DNA of 36,638 nucleotides from UBA4744 sp035282865 (GTDB taxonomy: Bacteria; Actinomycetota; Acidimicrobiia; Spongiisociales; UBA4744), in assembly GCA_035282865.1 (NCBI GenBank), contig DATEVB010000231.1, positions 1 through 36,638 on the forward strand, in the 5' to 3' direction. The notes below the pieces were generated by a model. The model was not told the DNA's origin and did not search any database. It was given only the letters and a program-made list of their open reading frames with translations. Of this stretch, positions 15,227 to 23,525 are shown in pieces (within the stretch, counting starts at the first letter, position 1; every line of letters begins with the position of its first letter). A program made the position numbers and the translations under genes.

Positions 15227-16168
15227 ATGCGCTACCGCCGGTTGGGCAAATGGGGAATGAAGGTTTCCGAGATCGCTCTCGGTGCCTGGGTCACGTACGG
15301 GGATACCGTCCATGACAAGGAGGTGATCACCGAGATCGTCAAGATCGCCTACGACGGCGGGGTCAACTTCTTCGACAACGCCGACATCTACGCCATGGGC
15401 AAAGCTGAGGAGATCATGGGCGGGATCCTGGCCGATTACCCGCGCCATACCCTCGTGCTGTCCACCAAGGCGTATTGGCCTATGTCGACAGACGTCAACG
15501 ACCACGGACTCTCCCGTAAGCACATCCGCGAATCGATCGCCAAGAGCCTGCGCCGTTTCAACACCGACTACATCGACCTGTTCTTTGCGCACCGTTACGA
15601 CCAGAACGTGCCCATGGAGGAAATCGTCACCTCGTTCAGCAACCTGGTCGACGAGGGCAAGATCCTCTACTGGGGAACCTCCGAGTGGCCTGCCTCCCGT
15701 CTGGCTGAGGCCAATACACTCGCCACGGCGAACGGGTTGCACCCGCCGGTGGTCGAACAACCCCAGTACTCCATGCTGTACCGGGAGCGAGTCGAGAAGC
15801 GCATTCTCCGTGAGGCCGAGCGGTTCGGGATGGGCGTGGTCGCGTGGAGTCCGCTCGCCATGGGGATGCTGACCGGCAAGTACGACGAGGGACTCCCGGA
15901 AGGTTCCCGTTTCTCGGACGACGAAGAATTGCGCGGCGCTTTCTTCAGTGAAGCCAACCAGGCCAAGGTTCGGGCGTTGAAGGAGGTCGCCGACGGGGTG
16001 GGGTTGACCAGGACGCAGCTGGCGCTGGCCTGGGTGTTGCGTCACACCCAGATGAGCTGCGCCATCACCGGGGCGACCAAGCCGTCCCAGATCGAGGAGA
16101 ACCTCGGGGCGGCCGGGGTCGACCTGCCCGGAGACGTGCTCGACCGTATCGACGAAGTCCTGGGTTAG
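15227..16168 (+). CDS. Aldo/keto reductase (Kv-beta-like group)
   Basis: A 313-residue TIM-barrel oxidoreductase with the AKR catalytic tetrad D50, Y55 (FFDNADIY), K81 (LSTKAYW) and H122 (FAHRYD). EQPQYSML, AWSPLAMGMLTGKY and ITGATKPSQIEEN mark the NADPH-binding C-terminal half and place it with the Kv-beta/YghZ-like group. The substrate is unknown. The ATG follows GGGGGAGGGAC, a strong ribosome site, 12 bp after the nitroreductase stop, so the two genes are probably co-transcribed. A repeat island follows immediately downstream. Confidence 0.88.
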   Translation: MRYRRLGKWGMKVSEIALGAWVTYGDTVHDKEVITEIVKIAYDGGVNFFDNADIYAMGKAEEIMGGILADYPRHTLVLSTKAYWPMSTDVNDHGLSRKHIRESIAKSLRRFNTDYIDLFFAHRYDQNVPMEEIVTSFSNLVDEGKILYWGTSEWPASRLAEANTLATANGLHPPVVEQPQYSMLYRERVEKRILREAERFGMGVVAWSPLAMGMLTGKYDEGLPEGSRFSDDEELRGAFFSEANQAKVRALKEVADGVGLTRTQLALAWVLRHTQMSCAITGATKPSQIEENLGAAGVDLPGDVLDRIDEVLG

Positions 16169-16177
16169 TTCTTGTCC

Positions 16178-16199
16178 CCTCTCCCGCCGGCGGGAGAGG
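16178..16199. repeat. REP-like perfect palindrome 1
   Basis: An 11 bp arm CCTCTCCCGCC is followed directly by its exact complement. It starts 10 bp after the aldo/keto reductase stop and could fold at the 3' end of that mRNA. It is similar to palindrome 2 at 16216-16239 and to half-copies at 16533-16580. Confidence 0.75.
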
Positions 16200-16215
16200 T
16201 CGGGGATCATCTGTT

Positions 16216-16239
16216 CCCCCTCCCGCCGGCGGGAGGGGG
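16216..16239. repeat. REP-like perfect palindrome 2
   Basis: A 12 bp arm CCCCCTCCCGCC is followed directly by its complement, with a G-rich tail (GGGTGGGTGGGAGG) after it. The core CTCCCGCCGGCGGGAG is shared with palindrome 1. This is the general form of extragenic REP elements in GC-rich bacteria. Confidence 0.75.
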
Positions 16240-16314
16240 CAGGGGGTGGGTGGGAGGCAACGGGTCGTTCTCTGTTTCCCTTGACCTTCCGGTCCTCTCG
16301 TTCCCACCTTCTCC

Positions 16315-16522
16315 TGTCGCTTCGCTTCCACCTTCTCCGCTCCGCCGCCTCCGGCGGCTGCGCGCCTGTCGCTTCGTTTCCACCTTCTCCGCTGCGGCGC
16401 CTCCGGCGGCTGCGCGCCTGTCGCTTCGTTTCCACCCTCTCCGCTGCGGCGCCTCCGGCGGCTGCGCGCCTGTCGCTTCGCTTCCACCCTCTCCGCTCCG
16501 CCGCCTCCGGCGGCTACGCGCC
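16315..16522. repeat. Four tandem 52 bp repeats
   Basis: There are four head-to-tail units of exactly 52 bp: 16315-16366, 16367-16418, 16419-16470 and 16471-16522. Each begins TGTCGCTTCG and ends GCGCC. They differ at a few positions (C/T in CTTCGCTTCC versus CTTCGTTTCC, and TCCGCC versus GCGGCG). Each contains the self-complementary core CGCCTCCGGCG. Open frames through the block on both strands are repeats of the same low-complexity peptide and are not convincing genes. There are no unique spacers, so it is not CRISPR. Confidence 0.9.
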
Positions 16523-16532
16523 TCTCCCGCCA

Positions 16533-16580
16533 GCGGGAGAGGCAATCCGGCGGGAGAGGCAATCGCGGCGGGAGAGGCAA
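16533..16580. repeat. Three short direct repeats GCGGGAGAGGCAA
   Basis: Copies lie at 16533-16545, 16550-16562 and 16568-16580 (periods 17 and 18 bp). The first pairs with CTCTCCCGC just upstream to give a degenerate version of REP-like palindrome 1, so the array looks like serial duplication of one palindrome half. Confidence 0.75.
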
Positions 16581-16616
16581 ACGCGGACCGTGACGGACGG
16601 GTCAGGGGGAGACACC

Positions 16617-17240
16617 TCACATCAGCCGCGGGTTCAGGGTGTAGGTGCCGGTTATCGACGCCGAGGCCAGCACGTGCCCGTCGATGACCGCCAACACGTC
16701 GGGACCACCGAAACGGCCGTCGACCGGGCAGAGTCCCAGATCCGTCGCGTACAGGGTGAACACATAGTGGTGCACAAGGGAGTCGTTCCACGGCGGGCAG
16801 GGACCGTCGTAGCCGAAGTAAGTGCCCTCCATGGTTGGATCGCCGGAGAACCAGTCGGTGTAGTCGTTGACACCGGGCCTCGCTCCGTACGGTCCCTTCT
16901 GGGCCTTACCGCGCTCGGTCACGCCGTTGGAGAACTCGCCGTCGGCGATGCTGGTGACGTGGGCCGGCAGGTCCACCAAGACCCAATGGTAGAAATCGGT
17001 GCGAGGTAGGTCCGGGGGAACCTCCCGGTCCTGCTGGTTGACGTCGTCCGGCCTGGTCGGGACGTCCGGATCGTGGCAGATCAACACGAAGCTGCGGGTT
17101 CCCTGGGGGACTCCCTCCCACCTCAATGCCGGGCTGCGGTTGGGAGCGAACGTGGCGTGGGTGTCGGGGTCCGGGACACAGAGGGCGAAGTCACCCGGAA
17201 TCGCCTGGCCGTCCGTGAAGCTGCTACTCGATAGGTGCAT
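16617..17240 (-). CDS. YbhB/YbcL-type PEBP family protein
   Basis: A 207-residue phosphatidylethanolamine-binding-protein-like protein. The family pattern is seen in NRSPALRWEGVPQGTRSFVLICHDPDVP, then DFYHWVLVDLP, a glycine- and proline-rich YFGYDGPCPPWND segment and HHYVFTLYA. In bacteria these are usually cytoplasmic proteins of unknown function related to Raf kinase inhibitor protein. The ATG at 17240 is preceded 7 nt upstream by GGAGG, which favours it over an ATG 12 codons earlier. Cysteines and an extra loop after VPTRPDD make it longer than E. coli YbhB. No functional link to its neighbours is apparent. Confidence 0.85.
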   Translation of the reverse strand: MHLSSSSFTDGQAIPGDFALCVPDPDTHATFAPNRSPALRWEGVPQGTRSFVLICHDPDVPTRPDDVNQQDREVPPDLPRTDFYHWVLVDLPAHVTSIADGEFSNGVTERGKAQKGPYGARPGVNDYTDWFSGDPTMEGTYFGYDGPCPPWNDSLVHHYVFTLYATDLGLCPVDGRFGGPDVLAVIDGHVLASASITGTYTLNPRLM

Positions 17241-17284
17241 GACGTTACCTCCGCTCCGGAGGCTAGCGGGGCGCACGGCGTGCC

Positions 17285-17368
17285 CCCCCAGTGGGAAGTT
17301 AGAAGTGGGAGGTCAGCAACGAGCCATGCCCGGAGCGCAGGCCGAGTACAACCTTGATCTTCCCACCC
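17285..17368. repeat. Purine-rich degenerate words
   Basis: AGTGGGAAGTTAGAAGTGGG lies near 17290, and on the other strand AGGGTGGGAAGATC lies near 17356-17369. Both match words in other spacers. They sit between the PEBP gene start and the dGTPase stop. Confidence 0.55.
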
Positions 17369-17370
17369 TA

Positions 17371-17393
17371 TTGAGCCGTCGAAGACGGCTCAA
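17371..17393. terminator. Hairpin over the dGTPase stop codon
   Basis: TTGAGCCGTC and GACGGCTCAA form a perfect 10 bp stem with a GAA loop and overlap the dGTPase stop codon (17390-17392). It is terminator-like, but no T-run follows on the minus strand. Confidence 0.5.
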
Positions 17394-18394
17394 ACGATCC
17401 CTTCCGGGCGGAAGAGACGATCGTGCATCTGGAGGGCGTACCGGTCGGTCATCCCGGACACGTAGTCGATGGCCTGTTCGACCGGAGTGGCATTGTCCTG
17501 CCGGTAGGTATCCCTGATCTCGTCCGGGTGATCGACGAAATAGTCAACCAGATCCCGGATCACCGCGATGGCCCGGTGTTGCTGCGGTTGAGCTTCGTGG
17601 CGCAGATAGACCCGTTCGAACATGAAGGCCCGGAACCGGTTCATCTCTTCCTGGACTTCAGGTCGCATCGCCACCCGGTCTTGGTCGAGCGATTCGTCGA
17701 TCACCGCGTCGATCATGGTCGATATCCACTCACTGCCCGGTTCGCCGAACATCGCCAGCGCCCCCCGGGGGATGTCGCCGTGGGACAGCACTCCCGCCCG
17801 GAGGGCGTCCTCGAGGTCATGAGTGAGGTAGGCGATCCGGTCGGCGTAGCGGCACAGATAGCCTTCCGGAGTGTTGGGCGGGGGGTCGATCTTCCATGAG
17901 TGTGCCCGGATTCCGTCGAGGACCTCCCAGGTCAGGTTGAGAGGCTCGAGGATCCGGAACACTCGCACGCTCTGGGCCGAGTGCAGCCATTCACCCTCGT
18001 TGATATATGGTGTGAGGGCGTCCTCGCCGGTGTGGCCAAAGGGGGAGTGACCCACGTCGTGTCCCAGGCAGATCGCCTCGGTCAGCGCTTCGTTCAGTCC
18101 CAGGGAAGCAGCCATCGCCCGGCCAACTTGCGTTACCTGCAGCGTGTGGGTGAGGCGGGTAACGAAATGATCACCATCGGGGTTGATGAACACCTGGGTT
18201 TTGTGCTTGAGGCGCCGGAACGCCTTGGAGTGAAGGATCCGATCCCGGTCCCGCTCGAACGCGGTGCGATACGGATCCGGTTCCTCCTCGTGCTCCCGGC
18301 CCCTGGTCTCGCCGGAAAGCGAGGCGGCCGAAGAAAGCAGATCGCGCTCTTCCTGCTCACGAACCTCTCGAGTACGCCGGGTCATAGAAGCCAT
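17390..18394 (-). CDS. dgt: dGTP triphosphohydrolase-like HD protein
   Basis: A 334-residue HD-domain protein of the short dGTPase group. The N-terminus shows SETRGREHEEEPDPYRTAFERDRDRI, followed by FRRLKHKTQV. Metal ligands are recognisable in RLTHTLQV, CLGHDVGHSPFGH and YADRIAYLTHD. The enzyme removes triphosphate from dNTPs and helps control nucleotide pools. In many Actinobacteria it neighbours dnaG; here it does not. TAACCT sits 6 nt before the first ATG without a ribosome site, supporting a leaderless start; a second ATG three codons later is less likely. Confidence 0.9.
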   Translation of the reverse strand: MASMTRRTREVREQEERDLLSSAASLSGETRGREHEEEPDPYRTAFERDRDRILHSKAFRRLKHKTQVFINPDGDHFVTRLTHTLQVTQVGRAMAASLGLNEALTEAICLGHDVGHSPFGHTGEDALTPYINEGEWLHSAQSVRVFRILEPLNLTWEVLDGIRAHSWKIDPPPNTPEGYLCRYADRIAYLTHDLEDALRAGVLSHGDIPRGALAMFGEPGSEWISTMIDAVIDESLDQDRVAMRPEVQEEMNRFRAFMFERVYLRHEAQPQQHRAIAVIRDLVDYFVDHPDEIRDTYRQDNATPVEQAIDYVSGMTDRYALQMHDRLFRPEGIV

Positions 18395-18400
18395 GACTCA

Positions 18401-18406
18401 AGGTTA
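18401..18406 (-). promoter_or_regulatory. -10 box TAACCT, leaderless type
   Basis: On the minus strand TAACCT ends 6 nt before the dGTPase ATG at 18394. No Shine-Dalgarno is present. Confidence 0.45.
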
Positions 18407-18489
18407 GAGCCTCGACTAGAACGGGCCTTGCCGCTCCCTTTCCCCTTCCGACTCGCTGTGCTCGGCCACCTCCCCGGCTGACGCCGAGG

Positions 18490-18550
18490 GAGGACGCGAG
18501 CAACCAACAACGAAATACGCAGAACGAAAAACGAGGAATGAGAAACGGCA
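18490..18550. repeat. A-rich degenerate words
   Basis: CCAACAACGAAATACGCAGA, AACGAAAAACGAGGAATGAG and similar ACGA-type words fill the spacer between the permease stop and the dGTPase promoter. They resemble the GAACGAACAACGAAGG words at 2259-2306 (other strand). There is no gene here. Confidence 0.5.
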
Positions 18551-18572
18551 GAGGCGCCGAAAGGCACCTCAG

Positions 18573-20849
18573 CTAGACAATCCGCTCGCGAATCCTCGAG
18601 CTCAGGTAGTCCATCGACGCAACGACGATGGCGATGGCGAGCATGTTCACCGACGCGGCCCGGTAATTGAGCAAACGGATGTTCTGTTGCAGCAGGAAGC
18701 CGATACCGCCACCACCGGCAAATCCGATAATGGTCGACATGCGGACGTTGATGTCCCACCGGTACAAGGTGAAGGAGATGTAGGGCGGGACGATCTGGGG
18801 GATGACCGCGTAGACGATGGTCTGGACCCTGGTCGCACCCGACGCTTTCACGGCTTCGATCGGTCCGGGCTGGATGCTCTCCACTTGCTCGGAGTAGAGC
18901 TTGGCCAGGGCGGCTACGGTGTGGAGGGCGAGCGCCAGGGACCCGGCAAATGGTCCGATGCCGACCCACACGACGAACACGATCACCATCACCAGCGGTT
19001 CGATCGACCGGATGGCGTTGAAAATGGTCCGGGCGATGTAGTAGACGGACAATCCGATGCCGACCTGCTCCCTCTGGTAGGCGCGGATCGCCAGGGCCAG
19101 GCCGATGGCGGCACCCACCGCAGCCGGGACCCAGTAGATCTTCAAGGGGTCGGTGATCTGATAGAGCGAGCCGATCCCTATCCCGATGAGGACGGCCAGG
19201 ACCGCCCCGGCGGCGGCCGCCAGCGGCATGCGGAACACCTTGATGAACCCGGCCGGGAGATGACCCTTCATCCACATTCCCAGCTTGCCGGCGAGATTCA
19301 TCAGCACTCCGGCAGTTGCCAGCGCCGTGAGAAGGGTGATGATGGCGTTGAGGATGTCTCCGAGGCTGGCCACGAACGAACCGATGAAATCGAATGCGGA
19401 GAGCCGTGGGGCGAGCCAGTCGCCCACCGTCACCATCAGGCTGGCAAGCAGAAACAGCACGACGATTCCGCCTACCGAAGCGATGGCGATGACCCCTGCC
19501 CGCACGCTGCGTTCGCCCGGCGTGGGCGGCTCCTCTTCGACCGGCGGCAGCGCCCAGCGGAACGCCAGCACCATGAGGAAGGGGATTATCACCAACCCCA
19601 GGATCACCAAGAAGGTCGAGTCGATGAGTTGCTCGCTGATGGTTCTTGCCCATCCGGCCGCCAGGATGCCGACTCCGACTCCGACCGGCATGGCGAGGAG
19701 TTGGAGGGCGAGTTTGGTCATCGGCACGCTGATGTCCTTCATCAAGTTGCGAGCTGCCATGAAGCTGAGAGGCACGGCGATGATGGTTCCCAGGGTGGTG
19801 GCGAGGAAAGCCAGGAAGACGGTCTCGATGATGCGGTCCCAGGTGTCGGTTGTGGATTGGGATATCCGCGGAGACTTGACGATCGAGTCGGTCACGACGA
19901 CTGTCGCGGTGACCTCGCCGGTTAGCGAGTCATAGATCGCCATTGTCCAATTGGACATGCTCGTCCCGGCCGGTCCTTGCAGATTGATCTGTCCACCGGA
20001 GGCTCCGCCTATCACCTGTGCGATGCGCAATCCATCGGTCTGGGTTTCTTCGAGAGGAATCGCGGTATCTCCCTGGGCGGGTCCGTTGGTTGCCTGGAAC
20101 GGCTCGCCCAGCGTGGCGAACTGGACCACGTCGCGACCCGGATCGATCAGGGCGAATCCCGGAACACCGGGAAGGGCGGCAGGAATCTCGAACGTGTACT
20201 GCCCGGCGGCCGGCATTTCGATCGGATCCTGCACGCCGTTTTCGTTGTCGTCCTGTGAGACCTCCACCGGGTTGAAGAGCGTGCCGATGTTCTCCCGGGT
20301 GATGGCCCGGATGGTCTGAGGCTGGTCGCTCTCGCGCTCCCGGGTATTCACGACCAGCTCGAAGTCTCCATTCCCGTCGACCTGGAAGTCGGCCAACCTC
20401 AACTCGAGATCGTCGGACGGTGGCACCTGAAAAAGGGTGCCGCGAGCATTGGCCGAGAAATTGACACCCCGGACGGTGATCTTGCCCCCCGGTTCGACAC
20501 AGGCGGGTTCAATGGTGATATGTCGAGCATCGACATCGGGCTCGTCAGAGGTGAACCCACCGGCCGGGCACGGCATCGCAAAAGTGGCATCCGTCGGTGT
20601 CGATACTCGCTCGTAGGTCATGAGATCGGGTCGGGCGAGCGATCGCAGCACCCGCACCAGTTGCGTTTGGCGAGTCTCGGACTTGATCTCGTCGAGGTTC
20701 ACCTTGGTGACGTCGAATCCGTAGGCGTAAACGATCACGCCGAACACCATCGCCAGTATGAAAAGTACCGTCCGCTTGAGTCCGCGTTTCGGTTCAAGCG
20801 GCATCGGGTCGAGTGGCGATTGCTGCGAGGTGTCTTTGCCGTCAGCCAA
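18573..20849 (-). CDS. PhnE-like ABC permease with extracytoplasmic domain and large insertion
   Basis: At 758 residues it is nearly three times a normal PhnE (about 260-280). It has one membrane segment (27-44), then about 290 extracytoplasmic residues. These include an IPT/TIG-like stretch (about 112-165, with PGGKITVRGVNF) and a calcium-loop-like DDNENGVQD (200-208). The PhnE core opens at 338-368 (IETVFLAFLATTLG...AARNLM). It is interrupted by residues 371-600, which hold about six further membrane segments. It resumes at 601-758 with RSIEPLVMVIVF, GIGPFAGSLALALHT and the EAA loop (EAVKASGATR, 665-674) that contacts the ATPase. It starts 8 bp inside the phnC end, so the genes are coupled. 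It presumably imports a phosphonate, phosphite or similar anion. Confidence 0.82.
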   Translation of the reverse strand: MADGKDTSQQSPLDPMPLEPKRGLKRTVLFILAMVFGVIVYAYGFDVTKVNLDEIKSETRQTQLVRVLRSLARPDLMTYERVSTPTDATFAMPCPAGGFTSDEPDVDARHITIEPACVEPGGKITVRGVNFSANARGTLFQVPPSDDLELRLADFQVDGNGDFELVVNTRERESDQPQTIRAITRENIGTLFNPVEVSQDDNENGVQDPIEMPAAGQYTFEIPAALPGVPGFALIDPGRDVVQFATLGEPFQATNGPAQGDTAIPLEETQTDGLRIAQVIGGASGGQINLQGPAGTSMSNWTMAIYDSLTGEVTATVVVTDSIVKSPRISQSTTDTWDRIIETVFLAFLATTLGTIIAVPLSFMAARNLMKDISVPMTKLALQLLAMPVGVGVGILAAGWARTISEQLIDSTFLVILGLVIIPFLMVLAFRWALPPVEEEPPTPGERSVRAGVIAIASVGGIVVLFLLASLMVTVGDWLAPRLSAFDFIGSFVASLGDILNAIITLLTALATAGVLMNLAGKLGMWMKGHLPAGFIKVFRMPLAAAAGAVLAVLIGIGIGSLYQITDPLKIYWVPAAVGAAIGLALAIRAYQREQVGIGLSVYYIARTIFNAIRSIEPLVMVIVFVVWVGIGPFAGSLALALHTVAALAKLYSEQVESIQPGPIEAVKASGATRVQTIVYAVIPQIVPPYISFTLYRWDINVRMSTIIGFAGGGGIGFLLQQNIRLLNYRAASVNMLAIAIVVASMDYLSSRIRERIV

Positions 20850-21594
20850 CGCGCTCGGCCTCCTGCCCGTAGATGTCCTTGAACTTGGCGTCGTCGATCT
20901 CCGAGGGTGGCCCCTCGAAAACCAGCTTGCCTTCGTTTAGGGCGATGGCCCGATCGGCGTACCGGTGCACCAGGTCGAGGAAATGGAGGCTGCAGAGCAC
21001 GGTCACCCCGTCATCGCGGTTGATTCGCTCCAGGTATTGCATGATGCTGTGGGCCAGTACCGGGTCGAGGCTGGCCACCGGCTCGTCGGCCAGGATCATC
21101 TCCGGGTCCTGCATGAGAGCACGGGCCACCCCGACTCGCTGTTGCTGACCGCCGCTCAGCTCATCGGCCCGCTGTCCCGCCTTTTCTTCCAGTCCGACTC
21201 TGGCCAGCTGGCGGTAGGCCTTGCTCATTTGGTCCTTGGGGAACCGGTTGATGAGGCTCAACGCCGGGTTGACGTACCCGAGGCTTCCCTGCAGAACGTT
21301 GGTGAGCACCTTGGAGCGGTGGACCAGATTGAAATGCTGGAACACCATGCCGATCCGGCGCCGGATCCGGCGCATTTCTTCCTGGGATGCCTTGGTGACG
21401 TCCACTCCGTTCCAGGTGATTCGACCGTCGGTCGGTTCGATCAGACGGTTGATGCATCGCAGGAGCGTCGACTTGCCTGAGCCGCTGAGACCAATCACCG
21501 CCAGGAACTGCCCGTCGGGGACCTCGAAGCTCACATCATCGAGGGCGAGCGTCCCTCCCTCGTAGATCTTGGTGAGGTGTTCGACCTTCAGCAT
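20842..21594 (-). CDS. phnC: Phosphonate-type ABC transporter ATPase
   Basis: A 250-residue ABC ATPase with Walker A GLSGSGKST (35-43), signature LSGGQQQR, Walker B with MILADEPVASLDP and the switch histidine in LCSLHFLDLVH. The CINRLIEPTDG and MVFQHFNLVHRSKVLTNVLQG segments are typical of PhnC. It energises import through the PhnE-like permease, whose start overlaps its stop by 8 bp, with substrate delivered by the PhnD-like lipoprotein upstream. No C-P lyase or phosphonatase gene lies in the window, so use of the substrate must be encoded elsewhere. Confidence 0.9.
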   Translation of the reverse strand: MLKVEHLTKIYEGGTLALDDVSFEVPDGQFLAVIGLSGSGKSTLLRCINRLIEPTDGRITWNGVDVTKASQEEMRRIRRRIGMVFQHFNLVHRSKVLTNVLQGSLGYVNPALSLINRFPKDQMSKAYRQLARVGLEEKAGQRADELSGGQQQRVGVARALMQDPEMILADEPVASLDPVLAHSIMQYLERINRDDGVTVLCSLHFLDLVHRYADRAIALNEGKLVFEGPPSEIDDAKFKDIYGQEAERVG

Positions 21595-21638
21595 GCCCCG
21601 CCAGCCTATCCTCTCGCTCCTTGGGAGGGCCGTTCGCG

Positions 21639-21670
21639 AACCGGACAGGGGATAGATCCCCTGCCCGGTT
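21639..21670. other. Intercistronic hairpin between phnD and phnC
   Basis: AACCGGACAGGGGAT and ATCCCCTGCCCGGTT pair over 15 positions with one mismatch around AG. It lies inside the transcription unit between binding protein and ATPase, with no T-run on the minus strand, so a role in mRNA stability or partial attenuation is more likely than full termination. Confidence 0.65.
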
Positions 21671-21695
21671 CCGTTTCCTCATGGAGAGGCGTTTC

Positions 21696-22823
21696 CTAGC
21701 CCTCCAGCTCGTAACCGACCAACTCGACGATCCTGCGAAGGCTGTCGTACTCGGAGTCGGTGGCCGGGTCGATGCCGGTCCAGCCGTAGAAGTCCTGGTT
21801 GCCGATCGACTGGTTCCAGGTGCAGTCCTCGTTGGTATCGCACTCAGCCGCGAAGGCCACCAGTGCATCTTCGATCTGGGCACGGACGTCGGCCGGGAAT
21901 TCGGGACCGAACGACAGGGTGTCGTTGGGGATCTCCGGCGAGATCGCCAGGATCTTCACTTCCTGGATGATGTCGGGCGCATCGGTTCGGGCGCTGGCCC
22001 GGGCATCGAGTACCCGCCACTGGGCATCTTCCGGACCGCACAGCAGCTTCGAGCCATCTTCGCTCGGCGCGCAGGAATCGACGATGTCATCCGGGATTTC
22101 CGGATCGTCGCCGACCGCCCAGTCGAAGTTGGGCGTCAGCGGCGGGCTGAAGAAGGTGGTGGCGAAGTCGGCTTCACCGCGGTACACCGCCAGGGCTGCC
22201 TGCGGGTGCCCTCCCGATTCCACTTCATCGCCCGGGGTAACGCCGGCTTCGTCGAACATCAACGTCGGGACCATGTAGCCAGAGGTCGATCCGGTGTCCG
22301 GGTACGCCCAGGTCTTACCTTCGAGATCAGCGATGGTTTCTATGTCGCTGTCGCGGGGTACCAGGATCTGGGCCCAGTAGACGGACCAGCCGAAGCGGAC
22401 GGCCTTGAACGAGACGTCCACACCGCAACGGTTGCTGGCCAACACGTAGCCGAGGCCGGGGATGAATCCCATGGTGTTATCCGGCGATGCGCACATTTCT
22501 TCGATGGTGGCCGCGTACGAGGTCGGGATGGTCACTTCGAATTTGAGGCCGGTGGCCTCTTCGAGGGCCGCTTTCATGATGTCACCACCGGTGACGATCA
22601 CTTCCGCCTCGACCGAGGGCACGAACAGCACTTTGATCGGATTCTCCGCCGAACCTACCTCGGCCATGGGCGCTTCGGTAGTGGTGGGTGTTGCAGTCGT
22701 TGTTGTTGCTGCTGTGGTGGTTGTGGTGGCTTCCGTGGTGGTGGTGGTGGTGTCTTCGCCGGCACAAGCAGCGGCAATCAGACCTAATACCAGCAGAAGC
22801 ACCAGTACCTTGGTGAACTTCAT
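21696..22823 (-). CDS. phnD: PhnD-like substrate-binding lipoprotein
   Basis: This 375-residue protein begins with a lipoprotein signal (hydrophobic residues 7-17, lipobox ending at C20), then a threonine-rich linker (about 24-52) that spaces the domain from the membrane. The mature part has the PhnD pattern: KVLFVPSVEAEVI, IPTSYAATIEEM, an ADLEGKTWAYPDTGSTSGYM segment that shapes the anion pocket, and the C-terminal GWTGIDPATDSEYDSLR. It captures phosphonate-like or phosphite-like anions outside the cell for the PhnC-PhnE-like transporter. GGAGGAG lies 9 nt before the ATG. An extra cysteine-containing loop (CAPSEDGSKLLCG) is unusual and may form a disulfide. Confidence 0.88.
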   Translation of the reverse strand: MKFTKVLVLLLVLGLIAAACAGEDTTTTTTEATTTTTAATTTTATPTTTEAPMAEVGSAENPIKVLFVPSVEAEVIVTGGDIMKAALEEATGLKFEVTIPTSYAATIEEMCASPDNTMGFIPGLGYVLASNRCGVDVSFKAVRFGWSVYWAQILVPRDSDIETIADLEGKTWAYPDTGSTSGYMVPTLMFDEAGVTPGDEVESGGHPQAALAVYRGEADFATTFFSPPLTPNFDWAVGDDPEIPDDIVDSCAPSEDGSKLLCGPEDAQWRVLDARASARTDAPDIIQEVKILAISPEIPNDTLSFGPEFPADVRAQIEDALVAFAAECDTNEDCTWNQSIGNQDFYGWTGIDPATDSEYDSLRRIVELVGYELEG

Positions 22824-22955
22824 TCGAACGCACTCCTCCCGTGTCTGGCAGGTTCCAGCGCGGCTACTGCCGCATTGCGGAGGCTAGTACGTTCGGGCCG
22901 TTCGCTCCCAGTTGGTGGAATTCGGTGGTTCCACCGAGCGGCGAAGCTCCCTACA

Positions 22956-23519
22956 TCACGGCCCGGCGTGTGCTTTGGCCAGTTCGGAGAAGTCATCCCA
23001 GTTGGGAACATCGTGAACGCCCTCGATGGGATCGTTCCACGGGCGGACAAACCGGCAGATGAGACGGTCGGGTCGTTTCTCGAGATAGCGAGCCAATTGC
23101 TCCGGGGAATCGTCAAGGTAGATGTGACAGGGCACTTTCCATTTCTCGGCGAGGATGTGCACCTCACGGGTGGGAAGCCGGTGGTCCGCAATCCAGGCGA
23201 ACGTATCGTGGACCGCCCAGTCCGGCTTCAGGGTGAGGATCACGATCTCGTGGCCCTGCATGGCGAGCTCGTGGAGGGCATCGGTGGCTCCCTCGTACGT
23301 TTCGAGGTGTCGGAAGACGCTTCCACCTCCGTGGTCGCTGGCCCATTTCCAGAACTCGTCCTTGTCGCGGAAGTGCGTGAGTGTATGCAAACCGTCCCAG
23401 GTCTGAACGGAGGCGGGGGTGAGATCGGCCTCGAACTCCTGGTTGTAACGGCTGATCCAACCGGCAACGAAGTCGGCGACAACCCCGTCGAGGTCGATGC
23501 CCAATCGGAGGGAGGTCAT
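22956..23519 (-). CDS. HAD-type 5'(3')-deoxyribonucleotidase-like protein
   Basis: This 187-residue protein has the HAD nucleophile motif DLDGVVADF (D9, D11) close to the N-terminus, an ILTLKPDW segment as motif II and a DDSPEQ segment as motif IV. This fits the NT5C (5'-nucleotidase type C) group. It probably dephosphorylates nucleoside monophosphates or a similar small phosphate ester. The start at 23519 is preferred over an ATG 14 codons upstream because TATTAT lies 6 nt before it (leaderless type) and the family normally begins at about this point. It is 67 bp downstream of the ABC permease stop on the same strand but has its own promoter. Confidence 0.75.
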   Translation of the reverse strand: MTSLRLGIDLDGVVADFVAGWISRYNQEFEADLTPASVQTWDGLHTLTHFRDKDEFWKWASDHGGGSVFRHLETYEGATDALHELAMQGHEIVILTLKPDWAVHDTFAWIADHRLPTREVHILAEKWKVPCHIYLDDSPEQLARYLEKRPDRLICRFVRPWNDPIEGVHDVPNWDDFSELAKAHAGP

Positions 23520-23525
23520 GAAGCA

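Noticed and set aside
16315..16522. Possible CRISPR array
   Set aside because: The units are directly adjacent with no unique spacers, and no cas genes are present.
16207..16791. Open frames through the tandem repeats on both strands
   Set aside because: They only translate the 52 bp units into repeated low-complexity peptide, and both strands are open equally.
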